DNA of 55,974 bases from Desulfuromonadaceae bacterium. Lineage in GTDB: Bacteria; Desulfobacterota; Desulfuromonadia; Geobacterales; Pseudopelobacteraceae. Made by a program: the position numbers and the translations under genes. The notes beneath the pieces are model-generated. The model worked only from the letters and a program-made list of their open reading frames with translations. It was not told the DNA's origin and ran no database searches. Shown here piece after piece: positions 44,493-53,819 of this stretch. Within the stretch, counting starts at the first letter, position 1. Each line of letters starts with the position of its first letter. The DNA lies in the NCBI GenBank assembly GCA_028683855.1, contig JAQUHA010000024.1, positions 1 through 55,974 of the forward strand, written 5' to 3'.

Positions 44493-45521
44493 TTACTTTT
44501 CAATGTTAAGTGATACCCCGAGAGTATCGTTTGCCAATGTATCATCTTCATTTTCTTCTTCAACGCCGAGCAATAACTCGCTGAAATCTATTGAATCAGA
44601 AACAGACTCTGTCATACGTCTCGCGCCAAGATAGCGGGATAGATAGTATGGTGTGTCCATTTTTGAGATAACCACACGATGCTCACGGGAGGAAGCGTGA
44701 ATCATTTTTCGATCACCAAGATATATACCTACATGCGATGGAAAATTGGCGTATGTCTGGAAGAAAACAAGATCACCCCTCTTCAGGTCACCTCTCATAA
44801 CCTCACTGCCGGCATAAAACTGTTCGCGTGCGGTTCTTGGAAGATTAACGCTCTGTTCACGGAAAACCTGCTGTGTAAAGCTTGAGCAGTCAAGGGCGTT
44901 GCGGCTTGTTCCGCCGAAACGATAACGGGCGCCCAGAAAGCTGTAAGCACTTTTCTTTATATTGTTAATTGCCTGATTCTTCTCAAGTGTTTTGGCAAGG
45001 TCAACAGGCTTGTCTGACTGAAGGTCAGTTAGTTCAGCGAGAGTTTCAGCCAGTTCGTCTTCATTCAAGAGATCCTTGTTTATGAGTTGTAATCTGTCAT
45101 TCTCAGCAGGGGGCTCGATTGTTTCTGCAGCAGCGAGAATAAGAACTTTTCCAGGCTGCAGCTTATTTTTTCCACTCAGACCATTCAACGCCTTGATATC
45201 GGCAACTTTGACACCGGTTTTTCTGGCAATCCTGAATAGTGAATCACCTCTGACAACTTTGTACGTCGCTGGGTGTGTCTGAGCAGTTTTCTTGGTATGT
45301 GCGGCAGGGTGTGATGGGATTATGAGTCGTGTACCCTTTGATATGCGCGATGAGGTGAGGTTGTTTACCTGTTTAAGTTCATCAACTGATACGTGATATT
45401 TACGCGCAATGAACTGTAGGGATTCGTTTTTTCGCACCAGATGTGATTTTGAAGCAAGAGAAAGCTGAGGCAGTGCAAGGAGTATAAGGCAGAAGATAAC
45501 TAGAATACGAATATGTGCCAT
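44493..45521 (-). CDS. LysM-NlpC/P60 cell-wall hydrolase
   Basis: The 342-residue protein has a signal peptide (VIFCLILLALPQLSLA), two LysM domains (HLVRKNESLQFIARKYHVS near 28; YKVVRGDSLFRIARKTGVK near 87) and an NlpC/P60 domain with catalytic Cys in ALDCSSFT (near 213) and His in SHVGIYLGD (near 263). It is predicted to cut peptide stems of peptidoglycan. It has an acidic C-terminal tail (VEEENEDD). Its own promoter is visible upstream. Confidence 0.92.
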   Translation of the reverse strand: MAHIRILVIFCLILLALPQLSLASKSHLVRKNESLQFIARKYHVSVDELKQVNNLTSSRISKGTRLIIPSHPAAHTKKTAQTHPATYKVVRGDSLFRIARKTGVKVADIKALNGLSGKNKLQPGKVLILAAAETIEPPAENDRLQLINKDLLNEDELAETLAELTDLQSDKPVDLAKTLEKNQAINNIKKSAYSFLGARYRFGGTSRNALDCSSFTQQVFREQSVNLPRTAREQFYAGSEVMRGDLKRGDLVFFQTYANFPSHVGIYLGDRKMIHASSREHRVVISKMDTPYYLSRYLGARRMTESVSDSIDFSELLLGVEEENEDDTLANDTLGVSLNIEK

Positions 45522-45562
45522 GCTCCCTCCCGTCTGTTTTAAATTTTACGATTTGGATCAAT

Positions 45563-45591
45563 TTTATATAACAACTGATTTCAAAAGTCAA
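45563..45591 (-). promoter_or_regulatory. Promoter of the LysM-NlpC gene
   Basis: On the minus strand TTGACT (45591-45586), a 17-bp spacer and TATAAA (45568-45563) make a near-consensus promoter about 40 bp upstream of the start codon. Confidence 0.7.
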
Positions 45592-45645
45592 CCCATGATG
45601 ACCATTGGACACTCTTTTGCGCTCAATTATAAAGCAGGTAGCAGG

Positions 45646-47064
45646 TTAATGACCTCTTCTTGAATTGTGTATCAGTTTAAGTGTAACCGGCGAGTCCCTT
45701 AGTAAAGAAACCTGTCTGTCAGGGATCTTCAAATTCTTCCTGTAATTATTATTCTTTTCAAGTTTAGAAGCGTCCACCTCTTCCGTAGTTACATACCTGA
45801 TCTGAGAAACCTGGCTTGCCGGACCCTCTATTTCTACAACAGATGGATCGCTTACAAGAATCATTCTTGACAGTTTAGACGCAACTTTTCCCTTTACGGT
45901 TATCTTTATTGGGACAGTTCTTCTGACTTTTTTTTCAGAGCTTATATGTAAGGTAGTGGGTGAAACCGAGATTATGCTCATTCCAGGTGGAACGGCGATA
46001 TTATTCTGGTTCACGCGTAAAGGGACAGTCCCTTCCGAAAGTCTGGAAGCATCTATTTCAGCTATAAGATCAATTTTTGATGGGGCAGGGGCAAGACTTG
46101 ACATCGCCTTGAGCTGAACATTAACCTCTTCCGGGGTTGTACGAAGCAGGAAAATATCATCTGGAACACCAACAAGTTGAACCGGAGCAGTAACTGTAGT
46201 TATCTGCCCCTGTCTTGTAGTTATCAGAACCCAGAAAACACAGACAGCGCAGAGAAGGGCGGCCTTGGGGAAAAGATTACTGAAAAACCGCTGCCTTATC
46301 TTTATTCGCGGGCTTTCTATGTCGCTGCTGAATATATCATCCAGAGCCATAATCAATTCAGTTGGATTGTTTACTGTCTGAATTGCCCCTGCATTAACCA
46401 GTGATACTTCGCCACGCTCCTCGGATACCACAACAATTAATGCATCACTCCGCTCCGACAATCCAAGAGCCGCACGGTGTCTGGTGCCGAAAAACTGAGG
46501 AAAATCAGGCGAAGTAGAAAGAGGTAGATGACAGGCAGCCTCCTCGATTTTTCCATTATTTATGAGAATAGCTCCGTCATGGAATGGAGCGCCGTCATAA
46601 AAGATAGATTCAAGCATTTCTGGAGAGATATCACTATTAATAGTTACACCGTTTGTCATTAAATCGTGCAGTGAGTCACCGCACTGAAAGACAATAAGCG
46701 CGCCGGTCTTTTTTTCTGCCATTTTAAAAAGAGTTTCGGCTATCTCCTGAAACTTGCTCTGTTCAGTAACCTGGTGGCTGTCCAGTATGTGCCGCAGAAG
46801 GCTGAAACGATACAGAGCCTGTCGGATCTCTGTTTGAAATACCACTATTATAAGAACTATCAGAACGGTACCAAGCTCCTGTAAAACCCAGCTTGTCATG
46901 TAAAGGTCCAGAAATCGTGTAGCAAAATAAATCAGCGTCACGACTCCCAATCCGATAAGCACCTGAATAGCCCTTGTTCCGCGAAACCAGGAGTAGAGCT
47001 GGTAGAGCAGAAAAGTCATAATAAGAATATCAGCAATATCCTGAATACGGATAGCAGGGATCAC
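45646..47064 (-). CDS. Diadenylate cyclase CdaA fused to YbbR-type (CdaR-like) domains
   Basis: The protein (472 residues) has three N-terminal membrane helices (about 12-85) and a DAC domain with both active-site motifs, DGAPFHDGA (near 165) and FGTRHRAA (near 197). A fourth membrane helix (about 272-292) follows, then an extracytoplasmic part of YbbR-like beta repeats. It should make c-di-AMP. In Firmicutes CdaA and its YbbR regulator CdaR are separate adjacent genes; here they are one chain. Start: GTG 47064 with GAGGAG upstream, or TTG at 47082. Confidence 0.88.
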   Translation of the reverse strand: MIPAIRIQDIADILIMTFLLYQLYSWFRGTRAIQVLIGLGVVTLIYFATRFLDLYMTSWVLQELGTVLIVLIIVVFQTEIRQALYRFSLLRHILDSHQVTEQSKFQEIAETLFKMAEKKTGALIVFQCGDSLHDLMTNGVTINSDISPEMLESIFYDGAPFHDGAILINNGKIEEAACHLPLSTSPDFPQFFGTRHRAALGLSERSDALIVVVSEERGEVSLVNAGAIQTVNNPTELIMALDDIFSSDIESPRIKIRQRFFSNLFPKAALLCAVCVFWVLITTRQGQITTVTAPVQLVGVPDDIFLLRTTPEEVNVQLKAMSSLAPAPSKIDLIAEIDASRLSEGTVPLRVNQNNIAVPPGMSIISVSPTTLHISSEKKVRRTVPIKITVKGKVASKLSRMILVSDPSVVEIEGPASQVSQIRYVTTEEVDASKLEKNNNYRKNLKIPDRQVSLLRDSPVTLKLIHNSRRGH

Positions 47065-47179
47065 TATTTGTTCTCTCCTCAAGCTGTCTGAAGGTTTTTT
47101 CTGGTTTATGAGCTGGGAACTGTGCTACATTCCACGACATTTTATAACACTAATAACTCTGAAAAGGTAGCGTAAACGA

Positions 47180-47890
47180 ATGTTCAGGCTTTCTGATAAA
47201 GGCGAAAAAATTCAGCAGATGTTTGGTGCGATCGCTCCAAGATATGATTTTTTAAATCGGTTGTTGAGTTTTGGGATTGATAGGCGTTGGCGTACTAAAG
47301 CAGTCCGGTTGCTTAAGTATAATGAAGGGTCCCGTATACTGGATGTAGCGACAGGCACGGGTGACGTGGCTTTGGAGATTGCCCTTAGAACGCCTCGATC
47401 CGTAAAAATCACTGGCGCTGATTTCTGTCAGGAGATGGTTGAACTTGGCGCGTTAAAAGTAGCAGCATCGCCATACCGCGACAGAATTGATTTTAAAGTC
47501 GCCCCTTGTGAGGACTTGCCGTTTGCCAATAACACATTTGATTCTGTAACCATCGCGTTTGGCATACGGAATGTTGTTGACAGGAAACTTGGGCTGGCTG
47601 AAATGTGGCGTGTACTGCGCCCCGGTGGCAGAGTCATTATATTGGAGTTTTCTACCCCTCGCTCACACCTGTTCAGGCAGCTCTATTATTTTTATTTCAG
47701 GCAGTTGCTACCCATGGTAGGTGGATTATTTTCAAAATATAAAGCCTATAAATACCTTCCAGACTCAGTTTTAGAATTCCCTTCGCAGAGTGAATTCTCC
47801 AGAATGATTGCCCAGGCTGGTTTCCGCAATATACATATTCATGAACTTACATTTGGTATAGCCACAATTTATGTAGGTGAAAAAGAGTAA
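47180..47890 (+). CDS. ubiE: Demethylmenaquinone/ubiquinone methyltransferase
   Basis: The 236-residue class I methyltransferase has the UbiE/MenG marks FGAIAPRYDFLNRLLSFGID (near 13), LDVATGTGDVALE (SAM loop), IAFGIRNV, and MWRVLRPGGRVIILEFSTP. It performs the last carbon methylation of menaquinone, as expected for an anaerobic respirer. It is divergent from the diadenylate cyclase gene. Confidence 0.95.
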   Translation: MFRLSDKGEKIQQMFGAIAPRYDFLNRLLSFGIDRRWRTKAVRLLKYNEGSRILDVATGTGDVALEIALRTPRSVKITGADFCQEMVELGALKVAASPYRDRIDFKVAPCEDLPFANNTFDSVTIAFGIRNVVDRKLGLAEMWRVLRPGGRVIILEFSTPRSHLFRQLYYFYFRQLLPMVGGLFSKYKAYKYLPDSVLEFPSQSEFSRMIAQAGFRNIHIHELTFGIATIYVGEKE

Positions 47891-47998
47891 GATACTGCTT
47901 TGAACCTTGCAGTGCTATAATTTTAGGCGCTTGACATGGTTTTCTGTCATCATCTGCATAGATCGTGTATTTTTTTTAATCTCTCCGGGTAAATTCCT

Positions 47999-48065
47999 CG
48001 AAGCTTGCTTCGATGCGAGAGATACATACTGTTTGTCAGATACCTCGCAGCTTGCTGCGGGGTAG
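47999..48065. repeat. Two REP-like GC hairpins before the restriction genes
   Basis: TCGAAGC-TT-GCTTCGA (47999-48014) and TACCTCGCAGC-TT-GCTGCGGGGTA (48042-48065) are related palindromes sharing AGC-TT-GCT. Similar CGCAGCTTGCTGCG palindromes occur as dispersed repeats in many bacterial genomes. Confidence 0.7.
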
Positions 48066-48138
48066 TTCATTTAGTCCTGTTTTCTGTTATGAATGCTCAG
48101 TAAATATTGAAAAAATGAATCTTTCCGTACAGGTAGCC

Positions 48139-50541
48139 ATGACCTCCAAAAAAGACCTCTCAGAACGTGACATCTGCACCCAGTATATTGTTCCCGCCCT
48201 TATAAAAGCAGGTTGGGACCTGGAGCGTCAGGTGCGTGAAGAGGTGTCATTTACCGATGGTCGCATCTATGTGCGTGGCACCAGTGCGGCTCGTGGCAGC
48301 CGCAAACGGGCTGACTTCATCCTCTATTACAAACCGAATATCCCCATTGCTGTCATTGAAGCAAAAGACAACAAGCATTTTGTAGGTGCCGGGATGCAGC
48401 AGGCGCTTGGATATGCGACCACTTTGGATATTCCGGTGGCATTCAGCAGCAATGGTGACGGTTTTGTGGAGCATGATCGAACCGCATCTTCCAGAGATGT
48501 TGAACGGAACCTTTCCCTTGATGAGTTTCCCAGCCCGGACGAGCTCTGGCAACGGTACAAGAAGTACAAAGGTATTGAATCTCCACAGCAGGAGCAGATC
48601 GCCTCTTTCGATTACTTCTTTGACGGCACTGGCCGCGCCCCCCGATATTATCAGCAGATTGCCATCAACCGCACAGTAGAGGCGATTGCCAAAGGGCAGG
48701 ATCGGATTCTGCTGGTTATGGCCACCGGCACCGGTAAGACCTATACCGCTTTCCAGATCATTCACCGTCTCTGGAAGAGCGGCACCAAGAAACGCATTCT
48801 CTTCCTTGCGGACCGCAATGCTTTGATTGACCAGACCAAGCGGGGTGACTTCAGACATTTCAAAGACCGAATGACAGTCATCCGCAAGAAGAAGATCGAC
48901 AAGGCCTTTGAGATATATCTGGCGCTCTATCAGGGGCTTACCAGCTACGATGAAGATTCAGACGCCTACCGTGAGTTCAGCCCTGATTTCTTTGACCTGA
49001 TTGTGATTGACGAATGTCATCGTGGCAGTGCATCCGCAGATAGCGCCTGGCGTGAAATTCTGGATTACTTCAAGAACGCTACTCACATCGGCCTCACCGC
49101 TACCCCCAGAGAGACTAAAACTGTCTCCAATACGGAATATTTTGGCGAACCGATTTACACCTATTCGCTCAAGCAAGGTATAGAAGACGGCTTTCTTGCT
49201 CCCTACAAGGTTATTCGCGTGGGGATCAATGTTGATCTGGAGGGGTGGCGACCGGACGAAGGGCAACTTGATAAGGATGGAAACCCCATAGACGACCGGC
49301 TCTACAACACCAAGGATTACGATCGGCACCTGGTCATTGATGAACGCACCAATACCGTTGCCAGAAAAGTCACTGAGTTCCTCAAAAAGACCAACCCATT
49401 CGACAAGACGATTGTCTTCTGTGTTGATATTGAACACGCTAACCGTATGCGGCAGGCGCTGGCCAATGCCAATCCCGAAGAGGTGCTGAAGAACCATAAG
49501 TACGTCATGAAGATCACCGGTGATGACGATGAAGGTAAGCGCGAGTTGGATAACTTCATCAACCCTGAAGAGCGTTATCCAGTTATTGCCACTACATCAA
49601 AGCTGATGACCACCGGTGTTGATGCCCAGACCTGCAAGCTGATAGTGCTTGATTCCAATATAAATTCCATGACCGAGTTCAAGCAGATCATCGGACGTGG
49701 CACCCGTATCAACGAAGAGTTCAACAAGCGTTACTTCACTATCATGGATTTCCGCAACGTGACCGACCTGTTTGCCGATCCAGATTTTGATGGTCATCCG
49801 GTCATGGTGAAGCAGGTATTGGCTGATGATGTACTGACCGATACTGATATTCACCCTGAAGACGATGCGGTTATTGATGCCGAAACAGGGGAAGAGATCC
49901 CCTTTGATGCTGGCAAGAAGGACGTGGAGTATGAACGCCCGGAAATAATCGGCGGTGGCGGTATTGTGGCTGAACCGCTCCCCAAGATTTATGTCGCTGG
50001 TATTGATGTCTCCATCCTCAACGAGCGCGTTCAGTATATGGGAGCCAATGGAAAACTTACGACAGGGAGCCTGAAGGAGTACACCCGCAGCGGCCTGCTG
50101 AATGAGTTTCGCAGCCTTGATGACTTCCTGGCCCGCTGGAACAGTGCCGAGAAGAAGAAAGCGGTTATCGATCACCTGGCCGAGCATGACATCATTCTGG
50201 AAAACTTGTTGGACGAGACCAGGAAGGAACTTGATCTGTTTGACCTGATCTGTCACATCGCCTGGGATCGGCCACCACTTACCAGAAGAGAGCGGGCAGA
50301 TGAGGTGGTGAAGCGGGATTATTTCACAAAGTACAGTGACAAAGCACGGCTGGTTTTGCAGGCACTGCTGGATAAATACGCCACCGACGGCATTGAAAAC
50401 ATCGAAGAGATGAAGGTGCTGACCATCGACCCGTTCAAGTCAATCGGCACACCTGCAGAGATCATCCAGCTCTTCGGAGGCAAGGCAGCCTATCAAGCCA
50501 CCGTGAAGGCGTTAGAGCGAGAGATTTACAGAACTGCTTGA
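48139..50541 (+). CDS. hsdR: Type I restriction enzyme R subunit
   Basis: The 800-residue protein (from ATG 48139; a far longer frame begins at 48013) has an N-terminal nuclease with RADFILYY...AVIEAKDNKH (D-ExK), a helicase with Walker A MATGTGKTYTAF (near 194), DECHRGSA (near 292), and SKLMTTGVD and IGRGTR motifs, then a C-terminal coupling domain. It is the motor-nuclease of a type I system. hsdM follows only after an inserted DUF559 element. Confidence 0.93.
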   Translation: MTSKKDLSERDICTQYIVPALIKAGWDLERQVREEVSFTDGRIYVRGTSAARGSRKRADFILYYKPNIPIAVIEAKDNKHFVGAGMQQALGYATTLDIPVAFSSNGDGFVEHDRTASSRDVERNLSLDEFPSPDELWQRYKKYKGIESPQQEQIASFDYFFDGTGRAPRYYQQIAINRTVEAIAKGQDRILLVMATGTGKTYTAFQIIHRLWKSGTKKRILFLADRNALIDQTKRGDFRHFKDRMTVIRKKKIDKAFEIYLALYQGLTSYDEDSDAYREFSPDFFDLIVIDECHRGSASADSAWREILDYFKNATHIGLTATPRETKTVSNTEYFGEPIYTYSLKQGIEDGFLAPYKVIRVGINVDLEGWRPDEGQLDKDGNPIDDRLYNTKDYDRHLVIDERTNTVARKVTEFLKKTNPFDKTIVFCVDIEHANRMRQALANANPEEVLKNHKYVMKITGDDDEGKRELDNFINPEERYPVIATTSKLMTTGVDAQTCKLIVLDSNINSMTEFKQIIGRGTRINEEFNKRYFTIMDFRNVTDLFADPDFDGHPVMVKQVLADDVLTDTDIHPEDDAVIDAETGEEIPFDAGKKDVEYERPEIIGGGGIVAEPLPKIYVAGIDVSILNERVQYMGANGKLTTGSLKEYTRSGLLNEFRSLDDFLARWNSAEKKKAVIDHLAEHDIILENLLDETRKELDLFDLICHIAWDRPPLTRRERADEVVKRDYFTKYSDKARLVLQALLDKYATDGIENIEEMKVLTIDPFKSIGTPAEIIQLFGGKAAYQATVKALEREIYRTA

Positions 50542-50547
50542 TTATTT

Positions 50548-50989
50548 CTCCCTCCCCTTCAAGGGGAGGGCCGGGGAGGGGATGGGGTGAATGATCGGCC
50601 AGAACAATAAATCCATCCGAAATCACAAGTTGCCACAAACGTTGCGGAACAACATGACAGACGCAGAGCGCTGCTTGTGGCAGACGCTACGTGGCCGTCA
50701 AGTAGACGGTCTGAAATTTCGCAGGCAACACCCATTTGGCGATTACATTCTCGATTTTGTATGCCTTGACAAGAAGCTGGTTATTGAAGTTGACGGTGGA
50801 CAACATGACGAACGCAAGGAATATGACTGTGTTAGAACGTTGGATCTTGAAAAGGCCGGTTTCACAGTGTTGAGATTCTGGAATAACGAAGTGATGCAGG
50901 AGCTTGAAGCGGTAAAAGAAAGAATTTGGTTGGAAGTGGAACGATTGTACCCCATCCCCCTCCCGACCTCCCCCTTGAAGGGGGAGGAG
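50548..50989. mobile_element. DUF559 gene flanked by 41-bp imperfect inverted repeats
   Basis: Left repeat 50548-50588 and right repeat 50949-50989 are inverted copies, 34 of 41 positions identical. Each contains its own 8-bp palindrome around TTCAA or its complement (left CCCTCCCC/GGGGAGGG, right copy read in the same sense CCTCCCCC/GGGGGAGG). The differences between copies keep both hairpins perfect. The unit lies between hsdR and hsdM, which are normally adjacent. No target-site duplication was established. Confidence 0.6.
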
Positions 50990-51001
50990 ATAAAGGCATA
51001 A
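50591..51001 (+). CDS. DUF559 endonuclease-like protein
   Basis: The 136-residue protein is related to Vsr/very-short-patch-type nucleases. Motifs are MTDAERCLWQTLRGRQ (near 22), KFRRQHPFGDYILDFVC (near 43), LVIEVDGGQHDERKEYD (near 61) and VLRFWNNEVMQ. The last ~18 residues (LPTSPLKGEEIKA) are encoded by the right inverted repeat and are probably not part of the fold. The function of the family is unknown. It is carried by the repeat-flanked element. Confidence 0.8.
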   Translation: MIGQNNKSIRNHKLPQTLRNNMTDAERCLWQTLRGRQVDGLKFRRQHPFGDYILDFVCLDKKLVIEVDGGQHDERKEYDCVRTLDLEKAGFTVLRFWNNEVMQELEAVKERIWLEVERLYPIPLPTSPLKGEEIKA

Positions 51002-51004
51002 TAA

Positions 51005-52438
51005 ATGAAAAACATCGGTGGCATCATCAAACGGTTGCAGAACACCATGCGCAAGGATCAGGGAGTTTCTGGCGATGCCCAGCGTATTGAACAGTTGGGG
51101 TGGATGATTACCCTGAAGATACTGGACGACAAGGACAAGGAGCTTGAGATCCTTCAGGATGCCTATAAATCACCGATCCCACCGGCGGTGCAGTGGAGGG
51201 CCTGGGCAGCCGATGCCGAAGGCATGACCGGTGATGAACTGAAAGAGTTTATTGATCAGCAGCTTTTCCCGGCTTTGAAAAACCTGGACATCTCCACCGG
51301 CAACAAACGCGCCCTGATCATACGTGAGATATTCGAGGGAACCAACAACTACATGAAGAACGGCACCATCATCCGCCAGGTGCTGAACGAGCTGAACCAG
51401 ATCGACTTTAACTCATCCGATGACCGTCATATCTTCGGCGACATTTACGAAACAATCCTGCGCGACCTGCAAAGCGCCGGAAACTACGGAGAGTTCTACA
51501 CCCCCCGCGCCCTAACCGAGTTTATGACTGCCATCATCAACCCGCGTCTGGGGGAAAAGGTGCTTGACCCGGCCTGTGGAACCGGAGGTTTTCTTACCTG
51601 TGCTATCGAGAATATCCGAAAGCAGGATATCAAGAACGTGGAAGACCTGCTTACCTTGCAGGAGACTATTCACGGTATGGAGTTCAAGCCGCTCCCTTTC
51701 ATGCTGAGTGTTACCAACCTTATTCTGCATGACATAGAAGTACCGAATGTGGACTACACCGACAGCCTCAACCGCGAGTACACCAGCATCGGCACTAAAG
51801 ATCGGGTGGATGTAATCCTGGCCAATCCCCCTTTTGGTGCTTCAGTTACTGATGGTGTTGAAACCAACTTCCCACTCAACTACCGCACCACAGAAAGCGC
51901 CGACCTGTTTCTGCTCCTGATGATCCGCTATCTGAAAGATGGTGGTAGAGCGGCCATTATCCTGCCCGATGGTTCACTGACCGGCGATGGAGTCAAGCAG
52001 CGTATCCGTCAGCAATGGCTGGAGAGCTGCAACCTGCATACGATTGTGCGGCTACCCAACTCGGTCTTTCAACCCTACGCCAGCGTTGCCACTAACCTGC
52101 TCTTTTTTACCAAGGGGGAACCGACCAAGCAAATCTGGTACTATGAGCATCAACTGCCAGAAGGGGTCAAGTCCTACTCCAAGACCAAGCCGATCCAGAG
52201 CGGCGAGTTCAATAACCTGAAGGAGTGGTGGCAGAACCGACAGGAGAGCCACCAGGCATGGCGTGTATCCATCGACACCTTGACTGCCAACGGCTACAAC
52301 CTGGACATCAAGAACCCGCACGTCAAGGAAACCGGCCAGAGCCACACCAGCGCCGAACTGTTGGAGCTGCTGCATCAATCCTTTCAGAAGAGCGACGAGC
52401 TGCTGCAGACGTTACGGAAGGAGCTGGCCGGTGGGTGA
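51005..52438 (+). CDS. hsdM: Type I restriction-modification M subunit
   Basis: The 477-residue N6-adenine methyltransferase has an N-terminal helical domain, EFYTPRALTEFM, SAM motif DPACGTGGFL (near 185) and catalytic NPPFG (near 277). It would methylate target sites with HsdS. It starts 3 bp after the inserted DUF559 ORF, so its natural upstream region has been replaced by the element. The gene looks intact. It overlaps hsdS by 8 bp. Confidence 0.94.
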   Translation: MKNIGGIIKRLQNTMRKDQGVSGDAQRIEQLGWMITLKILDDKDKELEILQDAYKSPIPPAVQWRAWAADAEGMTGDELKEFIDQQLFPALKNLDISTGNKRALIIREIFEGTNNYMKNGTIIRQVLNELNQIDFNSSDDRHIFGDIYETILRDLQSAGNYGEFYTPRALTEFMTAIINPRLGEKVLDPACGTGGFLTCAIENIRKQDIKNVEDLLTLQETIHGMEFKPLPFMLSVTNLILHDIEVPNVDYTDSLNREYTSIGTKDRVDVILANPPFGASVTDGVETNFPLNYRTTESADLFLLLMIRYLKDGGRAAIILPDGSLTGDGVKQRIRQQWLESCNLHTIVRLPNSVFQPYASVATNLLFFTKGEPTKQIWYYEHQLPEGVKSYSKTKPIQSGEFNNLKEWWQNRQESHQAWRVSIDTLTANGYNLDIKNPHVKETGQSHTSAELLELLHQSFQKSDELLQTLRKELAGG

Positions 52439-53741
52439 GTGGCGCTGTATAGCTGAATTGTTTGATTTTGGAAAAGGGACCCTTCAGAGTTCAAAGTGTA
52501 CCCCTGGAGATTTCACCTTCATTACCGCTGCTGAAGAGTGGAAAACTCACAACGAGTTCACCCATGACTGTGAAGCCCTGATTTTTGCTATGGGGGCATC
52601 CGGTTCTCTTGGCCGCACTCACTATTTCTAGGGTAAGTTCATTTCCAGCGATCTTTGCTTTATCCTGCAACCCAAGAAGAACCTCAAGTTAGACCTTACA
52701 TTCTACTACTATATTTTCAATTTTCTTCGTGCTGAGATCGTTGGCAAATTAGCAAAAGGTACTTCAAAGCTGGCCATCAATCAGAAAAGTTTTGGTGCCT
52801 ATAAACTGCCATATTTTGATTACGACCATCAGCTGTTTTTCAGGGAAAAGTTAAAAAATATCGGCGGGATCACATCAGAAATTGGAAATGAGTTTGATGG
52901 ACAACTCTCTCTCCTCAAACAACTCCGCCAGTCCGTGCTGCAAGATGCTGTTGAAGGAAAATTGACGGCGGAGTGGCGCAAACAGCAGCCAGTGGTGGAG
53001 GGAGATCCGCAGCTTGACGCAGCAGCGCTACTGGTGCAGGTCATGGCAGATAATGGCCGGTTAGTGAATGAAGGGAAAATTCGGGAAGAAAAGTCTCTGA
53101 CGCCAATTCCTGATGGAGATAAGCAGTTTGACACGCCAGAGGGATGGGTGTGGTGCAGTTTGGGTGAGCTTTGTTCAAAGATTACTGACGGGACTCATCA
53201 AACACCAACCTACGTTGAACATGGGAGAATGTTCTTGTCGGCGCAAAACATAAAACCTTTCAAGTTCATGCCAGAAATCCATAAGTTTGTTTCAGAACAG
53301 GCATTTCAAGACTGTATCAAGAACCGAAAGCCCGAGTTAGGTGACGTCCTTGTCGCGCGAGTAGGCGCAGGGATAGGAGAAGCTGCCGTAATTGACCAGG
53401 ACATAGAATTTGCTTTTTATGTGAGCCTTGGGCTTGTAAAGCCAATACACAAGGCACTTTACAACAGGTTCTTGGCAATGCTTTTTAACTCACCGATGGG
53501 AGTTGCTTACTCAAAAGGCAACATTGCCAGCGGTGGCACTTCTGCTGGTAATTTCAACTTGGAGAAGATCAGAACATTTCCAGTTCCCCTCCCACCCATC
53601 CTTGAGCAACTAGCTATTGTTGCCCGCGTGGACAATCTAATGGTCGTCATCGATGAACTGGAAAAACAGGTCGCAGAACGGAAGGATCATGCGCAGATGC
53701 TGATGCAGACGGTTCTGCGGGAAGCTTTTGCTGGAAGTTAG
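52431..53741 (+). pseudogene. hsdS: Type I specificity subunit hsdS, interrupted by an in-frame TAG
   Basis: One reading frame runs from a GTG at 52431 (AAGGAG 8 nt upstream) to 53741 and would encode about 436 residues of HsdS with two target-recognition domains (first WRCIAELFDFGKGTL..., second WVWCSLGELCSKITDG...) and a central coiled coil (GQLSLLKQLRQSV). A single TAG at 52629-52631, after ...GSLGRTHYF, splits it. The frame continues open beyond (GKFISSDLCFIL...). Without HsdS the methylase and restriction complex cannot recognise DNA, so the system is probably off unless the stop is read through. Confidence 0.85.
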
Positions 53742-53819
53742 GCTGTCCAGGTAGCAGAATTCACTACAAACAAACTGAAAGTTAATGTATTTACGACCTA
53801 TTCGGAAGTTGCGGAGGTT

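Noticed and set aside
52629-52631. Pyrrolysine or programmed read-through at the hsdS TAG
   Set aside because: No pyl genes or downstream stimulatory structure are seen in the window, so a plain nonsense mutation is simpler.
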